Shown piece by piece: positions 48,681-52,780 of a DNA stretch of 52,780 nucleotides (position 1 is the stretch's first letter; each line of letters opens with the position of its first letter). The position numbers were made by a program, and so were the translations under genes. The stretch lies in NCBI RefSeq assembly GCF_000525915.1, contig NZ_AODH01000019.1, positions 1 to 52,780 of the forward strand. The letters are read 5' to 3'. Origin of the DNA: Brochothrix campestris FSL F6-1037. GTDB taxonomy: Bacteria > Bacillota > Bacilli > Lactobacillales > Listeriaceae. The notes under the pieces were generated by a model, which saw nothing but the letters and a program-made list of their open reading frames with translations, had not been told where the DNA came from and searched no databases.

Positions 48681-49454
48681 TCACTTCAATGACCATTCAT
48701 CATTTTTCAATGAGTAAGTAAGCCATTTTTCAATGTTTACCTCTGTCATCTCTTCGTCAAAAATACTAGCGCTATCATCATCGCTATTTTTAATAATAAT
48801 GGGTATCCGTACTTCTGTTTTAGTACGTTCACTTAAACCAAAGTCAAAAACACAGCCCTCTTTTAGTAACGGACGTAATGTCCGAATCAAACCAACAGGT
48901 AGTTTGTTTGCTCTTGTCGGACGAATCTTCCCGAACAAACTTTTCTTATGTTGGACTGCGTTCACCCGCATCGTAATGACCGCTGCTAGCATTTCATAAA
49001 AACGTGTAATATCACGGTAGTAGACCTTATTACGTTCACCCTCATCTAAGGTCAAGTATACATATTCATTTTGTAGCTTATAGTAAAAAGGCGAACGTAA
49101 ATGTGTTCCGCGGTGACCTAAATATAAAATTTCAGCAATTTCTTGCCCGGTCAATTGATTAAGCATCTCTTCTTCTTCGAAATCAAGCCACGAAAAAGCG
49201 GTTGTCTGTTTTTCTAACGCTATTGCCAACGCTTTCGTCTTTTCACCCTCATCAATAAAACTGAATTTTGTATGCGGATTTAAATTCGCGACATCAAATT
49301 TACTATTTAATAATAATAGTGCACTCGGCAACCGTTTATTACCAATTCCATGCATAAAGTCAGTCAATGAGATTCCTTTAGAAATAACACTGTTTGTTAC
49401 CGTATCTAAATAGATAACTATTTTTCCTTCGCTACTACGCTCTCTTTTTGCCAC
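48681..49454 (-). CDS. Protein of unknown function (257 aa)
   Basis: I do not recognise this protein. It is soluble, with no signal peptide or membrane helix. Visible features: SLTDFMHGIGNKRLPSALLL near residue 30, a short acidic helix FEEEEMLNQLTGQEIAEILY (about 92-111), GHRGTHLRSPFYYKLQNEYV, and an acidic C-terminal part. Nothing suggests an enzyme active site. It lies 41 bases after a 55-aa ORF on the same strand with a good ribosome site, and behind it is a terminator, so the two form one unit. ATG start at 49454; no strong upstream ribosome site was seen. Confidence 0.6.
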   Translation of the reverse strand: MAKRERSSEGKIVIYLDTVTNSVISKGISLTDFMHGIGNKRLPSALLLLNSKFDVANLNPHTKFSFIDEGEKTKALAIALEKQTTAFSWLDFEEEEMLNQLTGQEIAEILYLGHRGTHLRSPFYYKLQNEYVYLTLDEGERNKVYYRDITRFYEMLAAVITMRVNAVQHKKSLFGKIRPTRANKLPVGLIRTLRPLLKEGCVFDFGLSERTKTEVRIPIIIKNSDDDSASIFDEEMTEVNIEKWLTYSLKNDEWSLK

Positions 49455-49495
49455 CCACGCTCACCTGACCCAACATGAATTATTTATCGATCTGC

Positions 49496-49663
49496 TTATT
49501 TTGTTCGAGCTGGCACAATCGCTAAAGCTGTTCCTCTTTGAACGATGCTTTGCCAAACATCATGACGAGATTTAGTTTTCGCAACAGAAATCCCCTGTTG
49601 TTTCAGTTTTTGAATAACACTGTTTAGATTAGCTTCGACTATCTGGCTATTTTTACTCATCAT
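49496..49663 (-). CDS. Small ORF of 55 aa upstream of the 257-aa gene
   Basis: An ATG-ATG start at 49663 with GAGGAGGAC just before it opens 55 codons (SKNSQIVEANLNSVIQKLKQ, then a basic C-terminal half ending IVPARTK). The strong ribosome site, co-orientation and small distance to the next gene support translation. It is hydrophilic, helical in its first half, and basic. Family unknown. Confidence 0.6.
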   Translation of the reverse strand: MMSKNSQIVEANLNSVIQKLKQQGISVAKTKSRHDVWQSIVQRGTALAIVPARTK

Positions 49664-49765
49664 GCTGTCCTCCTCGCTTAATTTAGACTAGATACTATAG
49701 GATTATTTTACCACATTTCCGACTCTTTAAGCAGACTTCTTGATTCTTTTTTTTTAATAGCCTCA

Positions 49766-51121
49766 TTAATTTTTAAACGAGTGGATTGGCGCTGGAATAC
49801 GACCGCCCCGTTGGATGAAGTCAGTTGAAGCAAATTGGTTGACCGGCATTACCGGACAGTAGCCTAACAGACCACCAAATTCCACCGTATCCCCCACGTC
49901 TGTTCCTGGTGCCGGAATTAAACGGACTGCTGTTGTCTTATGGTTAATAACACCAATCGCCGCCTCATCAGCAATCATCGCCGCGATGGTTGCTGATGGT
50001 GTATTACCTGGAATTGCAATCATGTCTAGACCCACTGAACAAATTGCTGTCATCGCTTCTAACTTCGCTAAACTCAGCGACCCATTAATGACTGCATCAA
50101 TCATTCCCGCATCTTCAGATACTGGAATAAAGGCCCCACTCAAACCACCAACATGACCACAAGCCATGACGCCACCTTTTTTAACTGCGTCGTTTAAAAG
50201 CGCTAAGGCTGCTGTTGTTCCATGCGTTCCGACCACTTCAAGTCCCATTTCTTCAAGAACATGTGCGACTGAATCTCCAATCGCAGGTGTTGGCGCCAAC
50301 GACAAATCGACAATCCCAAACGGTACACCGAGTCGTTTAGAGGCTTCAACGCCTACCAGCTGCCCCATACGGGTAATTTTGAAGGCCGTTTGCTTCACTG
50401 TTTCAGCCACGACATCAAATGATTCCCCTCTCACTTTTTCAAGGGCGCGTTTGACCACACCAGGTCCACTCACACCAACATGAATGACACAATCCGCTTC
50501 ACCAACACCGTGAAAAGCACCTGCCATAAACGGGTTATCTTCGACAGCATTCGCAAAAACAACGAGTTTTGCACAACCGAGTCCTTGATTATCCTTCGTT
50601 AACTCCGCCGTTTCTTTAATAATTTCACCCATTTGTTTCACAGCATCCATGTTAATCCCCGCTCGCGTTGTGCCGACATTGACCGAAGAACATACGCGTT
50701 CGGTTTGGGCTAATGCTGCAGGAATTGAAGCAATCAACTTGCGATCGCCCGTACTGTAACCTTTTTCAACGAGGGCTGAGAAGCCACCGATAAAGTTAAC
50801 ACCCACTGCCTTAGCAGCTTCGTCTAATGTTTTAGCATAGGCGACATAGTCACTATCATCTGAAGCGCCTGCTACAAGTGCAATCGGGGTAACTGAAATA
50901 CGCTTATTAATAATTGGAATCCCAAACTCAGCACTAATTTGTTCGCCAACTGCGACCAGATTGGCTGCCTTCGTCACAATTTTATCGTATATTTTTTGAC
51001 GGGCTTTCTCACCATCGCTATCAATACAATCAAGCAAAGAAATCCCCATCGTAATTGTTCGAATATCGAGGTTTTCTTCTTCAATCATGCGGATTGTTTC
51101 TAATACTTGTGCTGTTTCCAT
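49766..51121 (-). CDS. UPF0210/DUF711 family protein (PFL-like)
   Basis: A conserved 451-aa cytosolic protein of unknown function, distantly like pyruvate formate-lyase in fold. Characteristic stretches are [35 protein letters not shown] and [21 protein letters not shown] chose the ATG at 51121 behind AAGGGGG over a longer reading to 51157. It lies 13 bases after a small ACT-domain gene; the pair of an ACT-domain protein and DUF711 is conserved across Firmicutes and suggests amino-acid-linked control. Confidence 0.88.
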   Translation of the reverse strand: METAQVLETIRMIEEENLDIRTITMGISLLDCIDSDGEKARQKIYDKIVTKAANLVAVGEQISAEFGIPIINKRISVTPIALVAGASDDSDYVAYAKTLDEAAKAVGVNFIGGFSALVEKGYSTGDRKLIASIPAALAQTERVCSSVNVGTTRAGINMDAVKQMGEIIKETAELTKDNQGLGCAKLVVFANAVEDNPFMAGAFHGVGEADCVIHVGVSGPGVVKRALEKVRGESFDVVAETVKQTAFKITRMGQLVGVEASKRLGVPFGIVDLSLAPTPAIGDSVAHVLEEMGLEVVGTHGTTAALALLNDAVKKGGVMACGHVGGLSGAFIPVSEDAGMIDAVINGSLSLAKLEAMTAICSVGLDMIAIPGNTPSATIAAMIADEAAIGVINHKTTAVRLIPAPGTDVGDTVEFGGLLGYCPVMPVNQFASTDFIQRGGRIPAPIHSFKN

Positions 51122-51134
51122 TGCGTTAGCCCCC

Positions 51135-51404
51135 TTATATTTGATGCATCCGATCAAAAATCGCTTGATTTTGAATCACAATGTGAACCTTTAAGGTTTC
51201 GGCTAAAACGGAGGCTTTCGCCTTCACTGTTTCAAGCGTATTGTCCGCTTCTACCAAATCAACAGTCATCATCATCGTAAAATTCCCATCCAAAATTGTT
51301 TGAGACACATTTAAAATATTGATTTTTTCAGCTGCAAGCAACGCACTCACTCCTGCAATAATCCCTGTACCATCGCGTCCTATTACTGTTACGATTGCTT
51401 TCAT
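51135..51404 (-). CDS. ACT-domain protein (UPF0237 family)
   Basis: An 89-aa single ACT domain, a fold that usually binds amino acids. It starts [20 protein letters not shown], with [18 protein letters not shown] in the second half. I chose the second ATG (51404), nine bases from GGAG; the first (51410) is only three bases away. It lies between the GntR regulator and the DUF711 gene on the same strand, an arrangement that suggests ligand-dependent partnership with DUF711. Confidence 0.88.
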   Translation of the reverse strand: MKAIVTVIGRDGTGIIAGVSALLAAEKINILNVSQTILDGNFTMMMTVDLVEADNTLETVKAKASVLAETLKVHIVIQNQAIFDRMHQI

Positions 51405-51427
51405 GTCCATCGTCTCCTCTATTTAAA

Positions 51428-52154
51428 TTAATTGGCATGTATGCGCGTTGAAAATTTAAAGCGGTTACCGACATATTGCGAATCGACATATTCAAATAAT
51501 GTTCCATCACTAAGCGCTGTTGTTTGACGCAAACGCATCACCGGTGTGCCGAGTGGCACTTCAAGATACGGCGCAATTTTTTCAGAAACAGCGACCGCTT
51601 CCATCGTCTGCTGTGCATCACCGATTGTTAGGTGGAATTTATCACTAACAGTTTGAAATAACGAATTGGTCAATTCATCCCGTGTCAATTTACTGGCGAT
51701 GTTCATCGGAATCGCAGCCACTTCGAATAATATCGGTGTGCTATCGCCATAACGGATTCGCTCAATTCGAAGCACTTCAGCATCTTCGGCTAGTTTGAGT
51801 GCCTTCGCTTCACTTCGCGTAACTGGCTTCATTGCAAATGAAACAATATGCGATGTCGGCTGTTTGCCTTGTTTCAACATTAAATTTGTAAAACTCGTCA
51901 CGGCATCCATATTTTCAATCACTTTTTCTTCAGACACATATGTACCTGAACCAATTCGTCGATAGAGAATCCCTTCATCAACAAGTGCTTGAATCGCTTG
52001 TCGAACTGTCATCCGCGAGACATTAAACAGGAGCGCAAGTTGTCGTTCGGCTGGTATTGCTTCATGTACCATCCATTTTTTATTTTCAATATCTTTTTTT
52101 TATTTCATTTTGAATCTGCTGATAAATCGGCAGTTTTGACATCTTATTAATCAT
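51428..52154 (-). pseudogene. GntR/HutC-family regulator with UTRA domain, one-base shift near the start
   Basis: A ligand-responsive regulator. The winged helix is around RQLALLFNVSRMTVRQAIQ with RRIGSGTYVSEEKV; the UTRA domain follows with LRIERIRYGDSTPILFEVAA. The gene starts at an ATG at 52154 behind GGAGTGCAGG (MINKMSKLPIYQQIQNEIKK), but eight T's at 52094-52101 (seven expected) break the frame just after it; with seven the protein is 241 aa, the family size. As written only the part from 52072 is open and the first helix is missing. It stands upstream of the ACT and DUF711 genes and probably controls them. Confidence 0.85.
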
Positions 52155-52430
52155 TCCTGCACTCCTTTTCCGAAAAAAAAAATCGACTTATTTAAGCTAT
52201 ACCAATAGTGTACCATATCAAATTTAACGTGTATGCTAAAACAATGAAATTGCTTACATTTTTAACTATTTTGTAACATTTACTGCTTTTTTGGCTAACA
52301 GATAGACAAAAAAAAACTAATGGCGAATTGTATAATCAAGTTAGCCACCTGAATTTATAAAAAAAGTGCCTTAGCGAAAAATCATGTATTATTGAGGTTA
52401 CGACACCAAACAATAAAGGATGATTTTGCT
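52155..52430. other. Intergenic region between gntR and the IS30 transposase
   Basis: No gene seen. On the gntR side, ATATGGTACAC and TTGGTATAG are similar half-sites within about 25 bases and could be an operator for GntR. On the right side, between about 52320 and 52430, lies the probable left end of the IS30 element; I could not define its terminal repeat without the other end. Confidence 0.3.
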
Positions 52431-52780
52431 ATGACACTCATAAAGAATGACACATTTAAAACAAAACATACACACCTTTCTGTTGCCGAACATAGGATGA
52501 TACAAATGTTACTCCGCAAGAAAGAATCACATCGGTCAATTGCTTATTTACTCAATCGGTCACCTCAAACAATTAACAACGAAGTTAAAAGGGGAATGAT
52601 CACGAAAAGATTTCGATTGAAAGTAAACAAAAAACAAAGCACCGTCTTTCTTGTTCGTTCTTACTCGCATAAAAAGGGACAAGCTTGTTATGAACTCAAG
52701 CGCAAAAATTGTGGCCGTAAATACAAATGGATTTCCTGCGTTGCCTTCATTGAATATGTCACTCGAAAAATAGCAATTGA
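52431..52780 (+). CDS. IS30-family transposase, N-terminal part, cut by the window edge
   Basis: An open frame of 116 codons from an ATG at 52431 with AAAGGA just upstream, continuing past the window. The helix-turn-helix typical of the IS30 group is visible: RMIQMLLRKKESHRSIAYLL then NRSPQTINNEVKRG. A Cys pair (CYELKRKNCGRKYKW) follows, also typical. The DDE domain lies outside the window, so whether the copy is functional cannot be said. Confidence 0.82.
   Translation, partial: MTLIKNDTFKTKHTHLSVAEHRMIQMLLRKKESHRSIAYLLNRSPQTINNEVKRGMITKRFRLKVNKKQSTVFLVRSYSHKKGQACYELKRKNCGRKYKWISCVAFIEYVTRKIAI

Overview
The window looks like chromosomal DNA of a low-GC Gram-positive bacterium of the order Bacillales. 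The gene order thrS, dnaI, dnaB, nrdR, coaE, mutM, polA, icd, citZ, DUF441/fxsA, pyk, pfkA, accA, accD, dnaE, then nrnA, a ytoI-type regulator and pepQ, is the order I know from Listeria. Listeriaceae is therefore the best guess, perhaps Brochothrix. That placement is inference from synteny; no 16S or other marker is present.

Region 1 (1-7.8 kb) is accessory. It holds a decayed IS3-family transposase, then five genes on the minus strand: two tandem GPH-family symporters, an S58 (DmpA/BapA-type) aminopeptidase, a PucR-type regulator and a class III aminotransferase. They read as a nutrient-use locus: uptake, removal of an N-terminal residue, transamination. A beta-amino-acid or beta-alanyl-dipeptide substrate is the most attractive hypothesis but is not shown.

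Region 2 (7.8-29.1 kb, all minus strand) is core metabolism and replication. It contains threonyl-tRNA synthetase behind a T-box, primosome loading (dnaB, dnaI), NrdR, CoA synthesis, DNA repair (mutM, polA), the citrate-to-oxoglutarate branch (citZ, icd), lower glycolysis (pfkA, pyk), acetyl-CoA carboxyltransferase (accD, accA) and DNA polymerase III alpha (dnaE). Most transcription units end in clear intrinsic terminators.

Region 3 (29.3-44.2 kb) has mixed strands: exoA, nrnA with its CBS/hotdog regulator, pepQ, an orphan LytTR regulator, a GNAT acetyltransferase, a 23S rRNA uracil methyltransferase, a BrkB/YihY membrane protein, DUF1128, a 119-bp tandem repeat behind map, flavodoxin, a diacylglycerol-kinase-type lipid kinase, an M29 aminopeptidase, an MFS exporter and deoC.

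Region 4 (44.2-52.8 kb) holds tRNA-Arg(CCT) directly followed by a hotdog thioesterase, a secreted-type nuclease with a small acidic neighbour, an aquaglyceroporin behind a cre-like site, a cold-shock gene, ddl, an unrecognised two-gene unit that includes a 55-aa ORF, a GntR/ACT/DUF711 unit, and the start of an IS30-family transposase that runs off the window.

The main caution is that eight otherwise intact genes (pucR, polA, the DUF441 gene, accD, exoA, brkB, dagK, gntR) carry single-base indels, ten in all, nearly all in A/T runs. Restoring each run gives full-length proteins of the expected size. Uncorrected homopolymer sequencing error is the simplest explanation. Those genes are listed as pseudogenes only because the sequence as given does not translate through.
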